Shown: positions 26,073 to 34,631 of the stretch, in pieces
Numbering within the stretch: the first letter of the stretch is position 1
How the letters are laid out: each line of letters begins with the position of its first letter
From: DLKC01 sp002478885
GTDB lineage: Bacteria > Bacteroidota > Bacteroidia > Chitinophagales > Chitinophagaceae
Reading direction: 5' to 3'
NCBI GenBank assembly: GCA_046329585.1
Contig: JAXLUI010000002.1
Location: 1,550,001-1,614,000 of the forward strand
DNA: 64,000 nucleotides
Program-made: the position numbers and the translations under genes
The notes under the pieces: model-generated
Seen by the model: only the letters and a program-made list of their open reading frames with translations
Database searches by the model: none
What the model was told of the DNA's origin: nothing

Positions 26073-27359
26073 ATGCCGGCAAAAAACAAAAAAGCAGCGA
26101 TGGGTTTTATTTTCCTCACCTTACTCATCGACATAATGGGCTGGGGATTAATCATTCCGGTGATGGCCGACCTGGTGGCGGAATTAAAACATATCCCGGT
26201 AAATATTGCCAGCACCTATGGAGCGGCATTATTGTCGGTATTTGCCATCACACAATTTTTATTTGCACCGGTAATAGGCAACCTCAGTGATCGTTTTGGA
26301 AGACGCCCTGTTTTACTTTCGTCTCTATTGGGTTTTGGAATAGACTATATTATCCTTGCTCTGGCTCCGGCTTATGGTTGGCTTTTTATAGGCCGCGTTG
26401 TCGCAGGCATAACGGGTGCAAGCTTTACTACCGCAACAGCATATATCGCCGACATTAGCACCGATCCTACGGAACGTGCAAAAAACTTTGGTTTAATAGG
26501 TGCAGCTTTTGGACTTGGCTTTGTACTTGGCCCGGCGCTGGGCGGATTCCTGGCAACATGGGGCATACGTGCACCGTTTTATGCGGCGTCGGCGCTGTGC
26601 CTGCTGAATTGTTTATATGGATATTTCTTTTTACCGGAATCGCTGAGCATGGAACACCGGAGACCCTTTGAATGGAAGCGGGCGAACCCTTTTGGCTCAC
26701 TAAAATTCCTGACGCGCCACCCCGAGATTGGCGGGCTTGCACTCGGATTTTTTCTTATTTACCTGGGCAGCCAGAGTGTTCAGGGCAACTGGAACTTTTT
26801 CACCATTTACCGCTTTGGCTGGAGCGAAAAAATGGTGGGCATATCACTGGCAGTTGTTGGCGTATTGGTTGGCGGCGTACAGGCTGGTCTTACCAGGGTT
26901 ATAAATCCAAGACTGGGCAATGAAAAAAGCATTTATATAGGGCTGAGCCTTTACACACTCGGACTAATACTTTTTGCATTTGCCACACAAAGCTGGATGA
27001 TGTTCGCCTTTCTTATCCCCTATTGTCTTGGAGGCATTGCCGGGCCCTCGCTCCAATCGGTTCTGTCTGTGCATGTACCACCAAACCAACAAGGTGAATT
27101 GCAGGGCGCACTTACCAGCCTGATGAGTTTGACGACCATCATCGGTCCGCCGCTGATGAGTTTCACCTTTAGTTATTTTACTACGGATAAAGCCCCGTTT
27201 TATTTTCCGGGCATGCATTTCCTCATCGGAGCGCTGTGTATGTTCATGAGCATTATTATCATTTACAAGGTGCTGAGCAAAGAAAAAAAAGAAAGATCAA
27301 CATCCCCACATACTCCGGAAGACACCTCCGAAGTATTGAAGAATGTGCCGATGCACTAA
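26073..27359 (+). CDS. MFS transporter, TetA-like drug:H+ antiporter group
   Basis: Twelve-helix major facilitator of the DHA1 group, close in pattern to TetA-type and TCR/Tet exporters. The 428-residue protein has DIMGWGLIIPVMADLVAEL in helix 1, the motif A loop GNLSDRFGRRPVLL between helices 2 and 3, and the antiporter motif C GAAFGLGFVLGPALGG in helix 5. Such transporters export small molecules in exchange for protons; tetracycline specificity cannot be inferred. It stands alone with no regulator beside it. Divergent from the DUF3822 cluster across a 366-bp gap that holds repeat copy 13. Confidence 0.88.
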   Translation: MPAKNKKAAMGFIFLTLLIDIMGWGLIIPVMADLVAELKHIPVNIASTYGAALLSVFAITQFLFAPVIGNLSDRFGRRPVLLSSLLGFGIDYIILALAPAYGWLFIGRVVAGITGASFTTATAYIADISTDPTERAKNFGLIGAAFGLGFVLGPALGGFLATWGIRAPFYAASALCLLNCLYGYFFLPESLSMEHRRPFEWKRANPFGSLKFLTRHPEIGGLALGFFLIYLGSQSVQGNWNFFTIYRFGWSEKMVGISLAVVGVLVGGVQAGLTRVINPRLGNEKSIYIGLSLYTLGLILFAFATQSWMMFAFLIPYCLGGIAGPSLQSVLSVHVPPNQQGELQGALTSLMSLTTIIGPPLMSFTFSYFTTDKAPFYFPGMHFLIGALCMFMSIIIIYKVLSKEKKERSTSPHTPEDTSEVLKNVPMH

Positions 27360-27542
27360 TCAAACTTGACGGCAATGCTTTGCAACACGCCTGCAGGGTG
27401 TTGAATAATGAAACGAGAAGGCAACAAGCATTCACTGACATATGCTGCGGCATCGATGGTGCCTTTTACGGTATAAATTTCCCGGTCGCTTTAAATTATT
27501 TTATTTTCAGGTGACCAGGTTTTTACAAATCAATACATATTT

Positions 27543-28124
27543 ATGAAAAAGACGATCAACCATTTGCTGGCATGTTACCTGCTGATAACGGCATCCTGCT
27601 CAAAGCAAATAGACAAGCCTGTTGTGACTGCAGTTGAGGAGTCGCCATTGGCTGCCTCGCATTTTATCGGGGAACATTTCGGTGGCGGTATTATCTTTTA
27701 TATAAACAGCGATGGTAAACACGGCATCATCGCCGCGGAAGAAGACATTGAAGAACCTTCGGTTTGGGCTTATACCGACACGGTAACAGGGGCCATCGCT
27801 TCAAAACCAGGAGGCGGTTTAAAGAATACACAAAGAATATTTCATGTATTGGGAGATCCCATTGGCGCACCTGAAGATTATGCTGCACTTGAATGTCGTG
27901 AGTTTAGCCTTAACGGGTTTACCGACTGGTTTATGCCTTCAAAAGACGAACTCAATGAAATGTACAAGCAAAAAGAAATGATCGGCGGTTTTAAGCCCTT
28001 CGCATACTGGAGTTCTACAGAAGTAAGTGCATCTAGGGCATGGTTCCAGAACTTTGGTGCAGGGCAACAGGTAAAAACACAGAAGATTTATTCGTATTCA
28101 ATAAGACCTGTTCGATATTTTTAG
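27543..28124 (+). CDS. Lipoprotein with DUF1566-like domain
   Basis: Small predicted lipoprotein, 193 residues. The leader MKKTINHLLACYLLITAS ends in a lipobox cysteine (ASCSKQ). The domain has GEHFGGGIIFYINSDGKHGI, then GFTDWFMPSKDELNEMYKQK and a C-terminal block YWSSTE... ending YSIRPVRYF, the arrangement of DUF1566/Lcl C-terminal domains, which share a C-type-lectin-like or formylglycine-enzyme-like fold. Function is unknown; binding of a surface ligand is a guess. A second lipoprotein gene follows on the same strand and a FISUMP lipoprotein with a related end (WWSSTE) lies convergent beyond it. Confidence 0.78.
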   Translation: MKKTINHLLACYLLITASCSKQIDKPVVTAVEESPLAASHFIGEHFGGGIIFYINSDGKHGIIAAEEDIEEPSVWAYTDTVTGAIASKPGGGLKNTQRIFHVLGDPIGAPEDYAALECREFSLNGFTDWFMPSKDELNEMYKQKEMIGGFKPFAYWSSTEVSASRAWFQNFGAGQQVKTQKIYSYSIRPVRYF

Positions 28125-28239
28125 CCTTTGCCATGCTGTAGGGCTTTAAAGATTAGTCTTGTCAGCATACGCTAAAAAAGAAAAACCATGCAGAGCAACG
28201 CTGTTTAAGATGCAGCTGTCATGAAACAAAATTCCGGGT

Positions 28240-28671
28240 ATGAAGAATATATTTTGCTTACTGATAGCGACAATTCTTGCAACACAAGGCTGTAAAAAGA
28301 CCGGTGCCGACACGAATGACAATGCCGTTCACGGGCCGCAAACACTGCCCGGTGAATGGGAACTTCGCTCAGTGGCCGGTGGGCTTGGCCCAACAGGCGG
28401 CAGCGATTACGCTGTTGGCAATGGTTACAGGTGGAAATTTTCTGACAGCAACTATTGGTATTATGCAAAGCATATACCCACTGACAGCGGAACCTACAAA
28501 CTTTCCAGCGGCATAAATCCCCAAACATCGCAGCAAACAGACGCCATGTTGTTTAATGGCACCACATACCCGCTATATTTTACCATAGCAAACGATACCC
28601 TTACCATTTACCGCGGTGTAGTTGCCGCTGACGGCACCATTGAAAAATATATAAGAATAGCCAACCAGTAA
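28240..28671 (+). CDS. Hypothetical small lipoprotein
   Basis: I do not recognise the family with confidence. The 143-residue product has a lipoprotein leader (MKNIFCLLIATILATQG with lipobox cysteine in QGCKKT). The mature part LPGEWELRSVAGGLGP followed by alternating strands (YRWKFSDSNYWYYA, DSGTYKLSSG, YPLYFTIANDTLTIYRG) resembles small lipocalin-like or META-like beta barrels common in Bacteroidota, where a WxL strand opens the barrel. It follows the DUF1566 lipoprotein by 115 bp and may be co-transcribed. Convergent with the FISUMP gene; a minus-strand terminator and repeat copy 14 fill the gap. Confidence 0.65.
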   Translation: MKNIFCLLIATILATQGCKKTGADTNDNAVHGPQTLPGEWELRSVAGGLGPTGGSDYAVGNGYRWKFSDSNYWYYAKHIPTDSGTYKLSSGINPQTSQQTDAMLFNGTTYPLYFTIANDTLTIYRGVVAADGTIEKYIRIANQ

Positions 28672-28695
28672 TATTGTTTTACCTTTTTGTTCAAC

Positions 28696-28755
28696 CGCTG
28701 TGACACAAGGGACGATGCCAGAAGCACAAAAGCATGGAATCAAAAAATAACCGGC
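28696..28755 (+). repeat. Dispersed intergenic repeat copy 14, type B, degraded
   Basis: Only GCTGTGACACAAG of the core remains, followed by GACGATGCCAGAAGCAC as in copies 8 and 17; the tail merges into the terminator hairpin. Confidence 0.65.
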
Positions 28756-28772
28756 GAAGGCCGGTTATTAAA
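28742..28772 (-). terminator. Terminator after the FISUMP gene
   Basis: AATAACCGGC, loop GAAG, GCCGGTTATT; the minus strand continues into six T. It ends the FISUMP lipoprotein transcript and lies next to repeat copy 14. Confidence 0.8.
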
Positions 28773-28822
28773 AAGGAGAAAAAACTGTAAGATTTATCCT
28801 CGATCATGCATTGAACCAGTGA

Positions 28823-29512
28823 TCAATCTTTAACAAGGCGCACAGAGAAGCCATTTGACTTGTAATCTGTAGTGCCCGAAATGGCGCCATAGAAATAAGT
28901 AAGGTAACGGTAATGGGCCGCCTGTGAATCGGCTTCTGTTGAGCTCCACCAGTACCCATAGCCACCAGAATCGACAAAGCTGCCAAGATAGTAACGTGAG
29001 CCACCGGGAAGCGCTGTAAAACCGCTGCTGTTGGTAGCATCGGCATTTGGAGTGAGCCAATGCCCCGTGCCGGTTTCTTTCATCTTACCACCGGCAACAG
29101 TGTAGCCGCCCAGGTAGTTGGTGAGCGTTACCCACTCTTCTTCAGTAGGAACGTGCCAGCCTGTGGGCGCTAATCCTCTCGGGTCGTTAACGGCGTACCA
29201 ATTGTACAGCTTGCCGTAACGCGGATCGTTGTTATACCAGCACCAGGCACCTGTGGTTAATGCAGCCCATTTGGTAGCGTCTTTTACCTGCGGTATCTTG
29301 TCGCCATTGGCATAATAACTGGTAGTGAGATCTTTTTTCTTCCAGACCTGGGTGCCAATTCTCACGGCTTCCGGCCCGGCGTCTGTGGTAAGTGACTGTG
29401 ATGTGCTTTGATTGGAAATGACTGATGATTGCATGCTGCTGTTTTCTTTCTTACAGGATGTTGCCAGTATCAGCAGAACTGCAGCAACTCCCGTTTTGAT
29501 TGTTCTTATCAT
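28823..29512 (-). CDS. FISUMP-domain lipoprotein
   Basis: Predicted lipoprotein of about 229 residues with the Fibrobacter succinogenes major paralogous (FISUMP) domain. The leader MIRTIKTGVAAVLLILATS ends in a lipobox cysteine. The domain shows its order of motifs: IGTQVWKKKDL, WCWYNNDPRYGKLYNWYAV, GLAPTGWHVPTEEEW, GFTALPGGSRY, and GYWWSSTEADS ending SVRLVKD. These domains are common, often multi-copy, surface modules in Bacteroidota and Fibrobacter; the role is unknown. I start at 29512; the open frame continues upstream without leader features. A T-tailed hairpin at 28742-28772 ends it. Confidence 0.85.
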   Translation of the reverse strand: MIRTIKTGVAAVLLILATSCKKENSSMQSSVISNQSTSQSLTTDAGPEAVRIGTQVWKKKDLTTSYYANGDKIPQVKDATKWAALTTGAWCWYNNDPRYGKLYNWYAVNDPRGLAPTGWHVPTEEEWVTLTNYLGGYTVAGGKMKETGTGHWLTPNADATNSSGFTALPGGSRYYLGSFVDSGGYGYWWSSTEADSQAAHYRYLTYFYGAISGTTDYKSNGFSVRLVKD

Positions 29513-29771
29513 AAATAGTGGTTTATTAAGTGTAGTAACGCTTAAAAAATGAGTAAACTGAAAAAATACGGGAGAACCATAAAATTCGACAATAAATGCA
29601 TACCAGCTTATGTTGCCAGTCAGCAACCGGGGTGATTATTATCAGTAAACAGCCAGCAAGAGAAATCAATTACATATGCAGGGAAAGAATAAAAATTTTA
29701 AGGTTCGAATCATTCGCAGCCTTATCTTCAATTAAAATTCTAAAAAAAGTAACAGCTCTAATCGATTGAAG

Positions 29772-30332
29772 ATGGATACAATTTTTGTCGTTGTTTATGT
29801 TGCCTGGTTCCTTTCTGAATTACTGCTCGACAGGGTAATGCGTACCCACAAACCGCAGGGTCACAGTTCCACTGTAAAACCCCTGCTCGTTATTTGGATC
29901 GTTGGCATTCTTAGCGTTGGCTTTGCCGTTTTCTTTGCCTACAATTTTTACTTTCCCATCTCTGCCAATGAAATGGTGGCCTACTGGGGACTCTTTATAA
30001 TTGTAATAGGTATTATTGTAAGACTGATGGTGGTAAAATCGATGGGCCGGCTTTTCAGCAGCGACATGAACAAACGGCACGACCACGAATTAATAACCGA
30101 TGGTTTTTTTAAATACCTGCGCCACCCTGCTTTTTCGGCTTCCTTTCTGTCTTTTGTAGGCTTCGGCATTTCACTTAATAATTATATTTCTTTCATGGTC
30201 ATTTTCTTTTCGGTCATCTATGTCTTCACCAGGCGCATCGAAGCAGAAGAAGAGCAGCTGGTAAAGCAGTTTGGCGAAGAATACGAAGCATACAGAAAGA
30301 AAACAAAAGGCCTCATCCCTTTTATTTATTAA
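29772..30332 (+). CDS. Isoprenylcysteine carboxyl methyltransferase-like (ICMT/PEMT) membrane protein
   Basis: Integral membrane methyltransferase-like protein of about 186 residues with four or five hydrophobic helices. The C-terminal half carries the family pattern: ITDGFFKYLRHPAFSASFLS, a membrane segment, then RRIEAEEEQLVKQFGEEYEAY followed by KKTKGLIPF. In the family this region binds SAM and the head of the lipid substrate. Bacterial members methylate membrane-embedded substrates that are mostly undefined. I use the ATG at 29772; a TTG two codons earlier is possible. It stands alone between the FISUMP gene and the DUF4954 gene. Confidence 0.82.
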   Translation: MDTIFVVVYVAWFLSELLLDRVMRTHKPQGHSSTVKPLLVIWIVGILSVGFAVFFAYNFYFPISANEMVAYWGLFIIVIGIIVRLMVVKSMGRLFSSDMNKRHDHELITDGFFKYLRHPAFSASFLSFVGFGISLNNYISFMVIFFSVIYVFTRRIEAEEEQLVKQFGEEYEAYRKKTKGLIPFIY

Positions 30333-30394
30333 TTATATTACCATTTCTTCTACACGCGTGTTTTTATATAAGCGATTATATAATTAACCAAACT

Positions 30395-30436
30395 TCCTTA
30401 CCGCCAACCAGCTTTCGTTGCGTCGCACTCTTGTAC
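30395..30436 (-). repeat. Dispersed intergenic repeat copy 15, type A
   Basis: Core GTTGCGTCGCACTCTTGTAC at 30417-30436; the GC tail is poorly kept. Upstream of the DUF4954 gene. Confidence 0.78.
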
Positions 30437-30546
30437 AATGTACCCGGCATCGGCAAATACAAAAGCCACAAAACCTGGCTCTACAAGCACCCTGCACAAC
30501 TAAACCTCATTAGGCGTACTTTCGCTATGTACACAATGCTTATACC

Positions 30547-32769
30547 ATGAGTCAAAACATCATAAGAAAAACAGCGGTAACCAATCTTGGAAGAAATTTT
30601 ATAAAACCCGAATATTTACCAAAAGGAAAAGACGAATATTACTTGCGCAACCTTCAGAACAGGAGCGGCATAGCATACCGTCAACTCACTGCATACGAAA
30701 TAGAAGTATTGGTGAGAAATGGCAACACCAGCGACGATTGGAATAAAATACTGGTTAGCGACGCCTTTAATCCTGAGCTGGTAAAAAGCTGTAAGTTTTT
30801 TGGCCTTGTACGAATAGGAAAACTCGAACCCTATTGTCTTGAATTCAGCGACCTCAAACTGCCGGTTGGCTTGTATAATTCAACCATTATAAGCTGCGAC
30901 TTCGGAGACAATGTGGTAATAGACAACGTGAATTATTTATCCAATTACATTATAGGCAATGAAGTCATCATCATCAACGTAAATGAACTGGCTACCAGTG
31001 ATCACTCAAAATTTGGTATCGGTATCATTAAAGACGGCGAACCTGAAAGTGTGCGCATATGGCTGGAAATATGTAATGAAAATGGCAACCGCGCCGTTAT
31101 TCCATTCAATGGCATGCTACCTGCAGATGCATTTCTCTGGAGCAAATACCGCGATGACGAAAAACTCTTACAACAATTCAAAATCTTCACAGAGAACCAG
31201 TTTAAAAAACACCGCGGCTACTATGGCAAGATCGGCGACAGAACAGTTATTAAGAATTGTGCAATCATAAAAGACGCATGGATTGGAAGTGACGCCTATA
31301 TAAAGGGCGCTAACAAATTAAAGAATATCACCATCAACTCCGGCCCTGAGGGAACGACACAAATAGGTGAAGGTTGTGAGTTGGTTAACGGCATCATTGG
31401 TTTTGGCTGCCGTGTTTTTTATGGCGTAAAGGCAGTGCGTTTTATCATGGCCTCAAACACCCAACTGAAATATGGTGCAAGGCTGATCAACTCATACCTT
31501 GGTAGTAATTCCACCATTTCCTGTTGCGAAGTGTTGAACTCACTTATTTTCCCCGCGCATGAGCAGCACCACAACAACTCATTCCTGTGCGCTGCACTGG
31601 TCATGGGTCAAAGCAATATACCTGCAGGTGCAACGATCGGTTCTAACCACAATTCTAGAGCAGCCGATGGTGAAATTGTTGCAGGGCGCGGTTTCTGGCC
31701 GGGGCTTTGCGTAAGCATAAAACACAATTCAAAATTTGCCAGTTTCACTATGATGGCAAAAGCCGATTATTCTTACGAACTGCACATTCAACTTCCTTTT
31801 TCATTGGTAAGCCTCGATACGTCAAAAGATGAATTGCACATTATGCCTGGCTACTGGTTTATGTATAATATGTATGCATTGGCACGCAACTCCTGGAAAT
31901 ATGGTGACAGGGATAAACGCATACAACCCATTCAACAAATGGAATATGATTACCTCGCTCCTGATACCATCAATGAAATGTTCATTGCTCTTGAACTGCT
32001 GGAATATTTCAGCGGCAAGGCATTTTATAAAAAGGAAAAGCCAGGGCAGCATTTTTCAAAAGAAGCCTGCCAGGCAAAAGGTAAATTATTGCTATCTGGC
32101 AGCGAAGCGGGGATTGATACGCTTGAAATATTGGCCGAGAGTTTTGAAAACTCCAAACGTAAAGTAGTTATCACAAAGGCGCAGCAGAGTTATAAGCTCT
32201 ATAAGCAAATGATCCAGTGTTATGGCGCCAGTCAAATACTGCTTTTTTTAGAAAGATTAAATGCTAAGTCGGCCGAAGAACTCGCAGCGGCGCTGCCTGC
32301 AGGGTTAAAGCGCACCGCGTGGGTAAATGCAGGGGGGCAAATGATACAGCAAGCCGATATTGAACTGGTGAAACGGAAAGTGAGAAATAACAAAATAAAA
32401 TCATGGGATCAAATGCACACTGCCTACGATGAACTGGCAGGTAAATACACGCGGCAAAAAATGCTGCATGGATTGGCATCACTGTTTGAATTGGATAACA
32501 TTTCACCGAAGAAGATTGGCAAAACAGAAATGGAGTCAATTCTGAATAATCTTTTGGCAACGAAAAGATGGATAGCAGAAAAGATCTATGAATCGAGAGC
32601 TAAAGATTACATCAATCCATTTAGGAAACTGGTATATGATACTGAAGCCGAAATGAACAGCGTGGTCGGCAAGCTAGAAGACAATTCTTTTATAAAACAG
32701 CAGCGCGATGAACTGAAAATATTTGAATCGAAGATCGCGGGTTTAAAAAAGAAAATGAAATTGAAATAA
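30547..32769 (+). CDS. DUF4954 family protein, left-handed beta-helix
   Basis: Large cytoplasmic protein of 740 residues that I assign to DUF4954, a family mainly of Bacteroidota and spirochaetes. Starting after about residue 110 there are many hexapeptide-like turns (FGDNVVIDNV, LSNYIIGNEVIIINV, IKDAWIGSDAYIKGA, IGEGCELVNGIIGFGCRVF, YGARLINSYLGSNSTISCC), the signature of a left-handed beta helix as found in acyl- and nucleotidyltransferases. A segment QSNIPAGATIGSNHNSRAAD followed by GRGFWPGLC looks like a conserved active-site loop. The C-terminal 300 residues are helical and charged. No enzyme activity is known to me; a sugar-nucleotide-related role is only suggested by the fold. Confidence 0.75.
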   Translation: MSQNIIRKTAVTNLGRNFIKPEYLPKGKDEYYLRNLQNRSGIAYRQLTAYEIEVLVRNGNTSDDWNKILVSDAFNPELVKSCKFFGLVRIGKLEPYCLEFSDLKLPVGLYNSTIISCDFGDNVVIDNVNYLSNYIIGNEVIIINVNELATSDHSKFGIGIIKDGEPESVRIWLEICNENGNRAVIPFNGMLPADAFLWSKYRDDEKLLQQFKIFTENQFKKHRGYYGKIGDRTVIKNCAIIKDAWIGSDAYIKGANKLKNITINSGPEGTTQIGEGCELVNGIIGFGCRVFYGVKAVRFIMASNTQLKYGARLINSYLGSNSTISCCEVLNSLIFPAHEQHHNNSFLCAALVMGQSNIPAGATIGSNHNSRAADGEIVAGRGFWPGLCVSIKHNSKFASFTMMAKADYSYELHIQLPFSLVSLDTSKDELHIMPGYWFMYNMYALARNSWKYGDRDKRIQPIQQMEYDYLAPDTINEMFIALELLEYFSGKAFYKKEKPGQHFSKEACQAKGKLLLSGSEAGIDTLEILAESFENSKRKVVITKAQQSYKLYKQMIQCYGASQILLFLERLNAKSAEELAAALPAGLKRTAWVNAGGQMIQQADIELVKRKVRNNKIKSWDQMHTAYDELAGKYTRQKMLHGLASLFELDNISPKKIGKTEMESILNNLLATKRWIAEKIYESRAKDYINPFRKLVYDTEAEMNSVVGKLEDNSFIKQQRDELKIFESKIAGLKKKMKLK

Positions 32770-32882
32770 TAACGATATACAGCAATGGAGGAAGTTGCTT
32801 TAATGGACAAATTTCAAAAAAACAACTCCAGCAAGCGCTAGTGAAAGATCAAAGTTTCAGAGAGCCCGACCGACATTCAACA

Positions 32883-32940
32883 GCACAAGTGTGCGACGCA
32901 ACAAATGCCGGATGTCTATACCAATGCTGGGGCTCCAAAA
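32883..32940 (+). repeat. Dispersed intergenic repeat copy 16, type A
   Basis: Core GCACAAGTGTGCGACGCAAC at 32883-32902, then ATGCCGG and a weak GGGGCTCCAAAA tail. Between DUF4954 and rnpB. Confidence 0.85.
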
Positions 32941-32969
32941 TATAACAGCATTTATAAATATGCTGCAAA

Positions 32970-33006
32970 ATAAAATGCGCAGGTTCAATTTTATTAAACC
33001 TGCGCA
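32970..33006 (-). terminator. Terminator of rnpB
   Basis: GCGCAGGTT and AACCTGCGC form a perfect nine-bp stem directly after the P1 helix of RNase P RNA, followed on the minus strand by ATTTTATTTT. Confidence 0.85.
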
Positions 33007-33007
33007 G

Positions 33008-33381
33008 GCCACCAACTTCATAAGCCGGATTCTGTTTCTAAACTATCATTTATCTGCGATAAACATTACTGTTTACCTGTTGCTGCCTACCCCGTGCCCC
33101 TGCCGTTTGCACGGCAACGAACGAGCCGTTCTTAAAGAGCACTATACGTGGCATTACAGCATCCAAGGTTTACCCATGCTATGCATTGCTGCATGGCACC
33201 GTGAGCTCTTACCTCACATTTTCACCCTTACTTTGGCGCCTTTGCAGGCGACCGCAGCGGTTATTTTCTGTGGCACTCTCTGTTCCCGCAAGCGAGACCC
33301 GGCTATTAACCGGTGGATTGCCCTGCGCTGTCCGGACTTTCCTTTCTCATTTAAGAGAACGATAGCTCGGGTTGGTGGTGG
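33008..33381 (-). ncRNA. rnpB: RNase P RNA
   Basis: Catalytic RNA of ribonuclease P, which matures tRNA 5' ends. The minus strand reads the universal P4-forming block GAAAGTCCGGACAGCGC near its 5' end and ACAGAATCCGGCTTATG near its 3' end. The outermost eight bases pair (CCACCAAC at the 5' end with GTTGGTGG at the 3' end), giving helix P1. A Bacteroidota promoter (33385-33414) and a perfect GC-rich terminator hairpin (32970-33006) bracket it. Length about 374 nt fits a bacterial type A RNA. Open frames across it are spurious. Confidence 0.96.
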
Positions 33382-33384
33382 CTG

Positions 33385-33414
33385 CAAATATAAGTTAATC
33401 GTGATGGTTACAAT
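33385..33414 (-). promoter_or_regulatory. rnpB promoter
   Basis: Minus strand TTG, 18 bp, TATATTTG. The predicted transcription start falls at the first bases of the P1 helix of RNase P RNA, which supports both calls. Confidence 0.75.
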
Positions 33415-33445
33415 TATTCTGCGGGAGCAATAAGGTGACGCTGGT

Positions 33446-34471
33446 TTAATGCTTGAAGAAGATTTCTGTAGCACCATAGCCAAAACGCGGATCGTATTGG
33501 TTAATGAAATACTGCACGTCTTTTTTTGTTTTTAGCAGGTCGTGTATCTCATCGCGTAATTTGCCGCTGCCAACGCCATGAATCACCACCATGCTCTGCA
33601 AATGATGAGCAACCGCAAGATGATACCATTTTTCAAATTCACCGAGTTGCATATTGAGAATTTCGAAGTTGCTCATGTGCTGCCAATCGTCGCTTAATTT
33701 TTCCATATGCAGATCGATCACACTTCTTGCCGGTTCAAGATTTTGCCTCGCCCTCTTTGCTTCGTAAACTTCATAATCTTTGGCAACACGTGCAGACACT
33801 TCGGGACGTTCGTCTTTTGCCTTGTCCGGATATTTTTCAAATAACCGAAATGTAACGGAGGGTTCGTTCTTCGCCTTCATCTCTTCTATCAACTGAAATA
33901 TTTTTTTTGCTTTCAGCTTAACTGAAGCATCAAAATATTCCGATTTCTTTTTATCGGGCGTAATCAATGAAAACTCTGCCAGGAACGAAGGGCTGTCGTT
34001 AAAATCGTCAAACGAAATATCGTGAAGATAGAAATCGTGAAAGGTTGTTAGTTCATTGCTCAATTCAAAATTGCTTTCCCCAAAAAACTGTTGTTTGTAG
34101 GTGAATTTATAGCCGGCATCGGTGCGGTTGACAAGATAAATTTTAAACAACTCCACCACTTCATCGCCAAATTCATCAACCGTAAATTTCGGGATAAAAT
34201 TTAGCCACACACCGGTGGTTGCTTTTATCTCTACCAGTTTTGATTTTTCTTTCGGCAGCGTATCTAAAAACTGCTTCGGTTTCTTTTGCTGCAGTATAGG
34301 TTTCTTTTCGGTAAACCTTTTAAAATAAGGAAAATCGATCTGGTCTGTGTAGCAAGGGAATTTCACGCCACGCACTTCAATCATCACCATTTTTTCGTTG
34401 ATGATTTCCACCACCTTTCCTTCTTCATTGGTATGCATTACCACAATATCATCGCCAACCTGGTATTTCAT
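33446..34471 (-). CDS. DUF2027 and Smr domain protein (MutS2-like C-terminus)
   Basis: Cytoplasmic protein of 341 residues. The N-terminal part MKYQVGDDIVVMHTNEEGKV followed by VEIINEKMVMIEVRGVKFPCY is an SH3-like strand region of the DUF2027 family. A middle domain follows, then a charged linker, and a C-terminal Smr domain opening SVIDLHMEKLSDDW with MVVIHGVGSGKLRDEIHDLL near the end; Smr domains act as nickase or RNA-cleaving modules, and HGxGxGxLR is their signature. It ends just before rnpB on the same strand. Start at the ATG at 34471; a TTG ten codons upstream is less likely. Exact role unknown, perhaps DNA repair or ribosome rescue. Confidence 0.85.
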   Translation of the reverse strand: MKYQVGDDIVVMHTNEEGKVVEIINEKMVMIEVRGVKFPCYTDQIDFPYFKRFTEKKPILQQKKPKQFLDTLPKEKSKLVEIKATTGVWLNFIPKFTVDEFGDEVVELFKIYLVNRTDAGYKFTYKQQFFGESNFELSNELTTFHDFYLHDISFDDFNDSPSFLAEFSLITPDKKKSEYFDASVKLKAKKIFQLIEEMKAKNEPSVTFRLFEKYPDKAKDERPEVSARVAKDYEVYEAKRARQNLEPARSVIDLHMEKLSDDWQHMSNFEILNMQLGEFEKWYHLAVAHHLQSMVVIHGVGSGKLRDEIHDLLKTKKDVQYFINQYDPRFGYGATEIFFKH

Positions 34472-34576
34472 TTTGCTTTTTCCCTTTTTTATGAACAGCA
34501 AATTTATGCAGCTTGCTTTAATAAAAGCCCGGTCGTTGCATGCTTAAGTTCCTGGCCGCCGACAAAAGTTCAGAAG

Positions 34577-34630
34577 GCACAAGTGAGTGACACAACAGGC
34601 GGTGCCACGAAGTACGCAAGCCGGCCTCCG
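34577..34630 (+). repeat. Dispersed intergenic repeat copy 17, type B
   Basis: Core GCACAAGTGAGTGACACAAC, then GGTGCCACGAAG, tail AAGCCGGCCTCC, touching the GH127 stop. Confidence 0.85.
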
Positions 34631-34631
34631 A

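Noticed and set aside
26073..27359. Tetracycline resistance determinant
   Set aside because: MFS motifs fit TetA-like exporters, but nothing shows tetracycline specificity and no tetR-like regulator or mobile element adjoins it.
32891..33433. 180-codon open frame on the plus strand
   Set aside because: It covers RNase P RNA on the opposite strand, whose conserved blocks and P1 pairing are clear.
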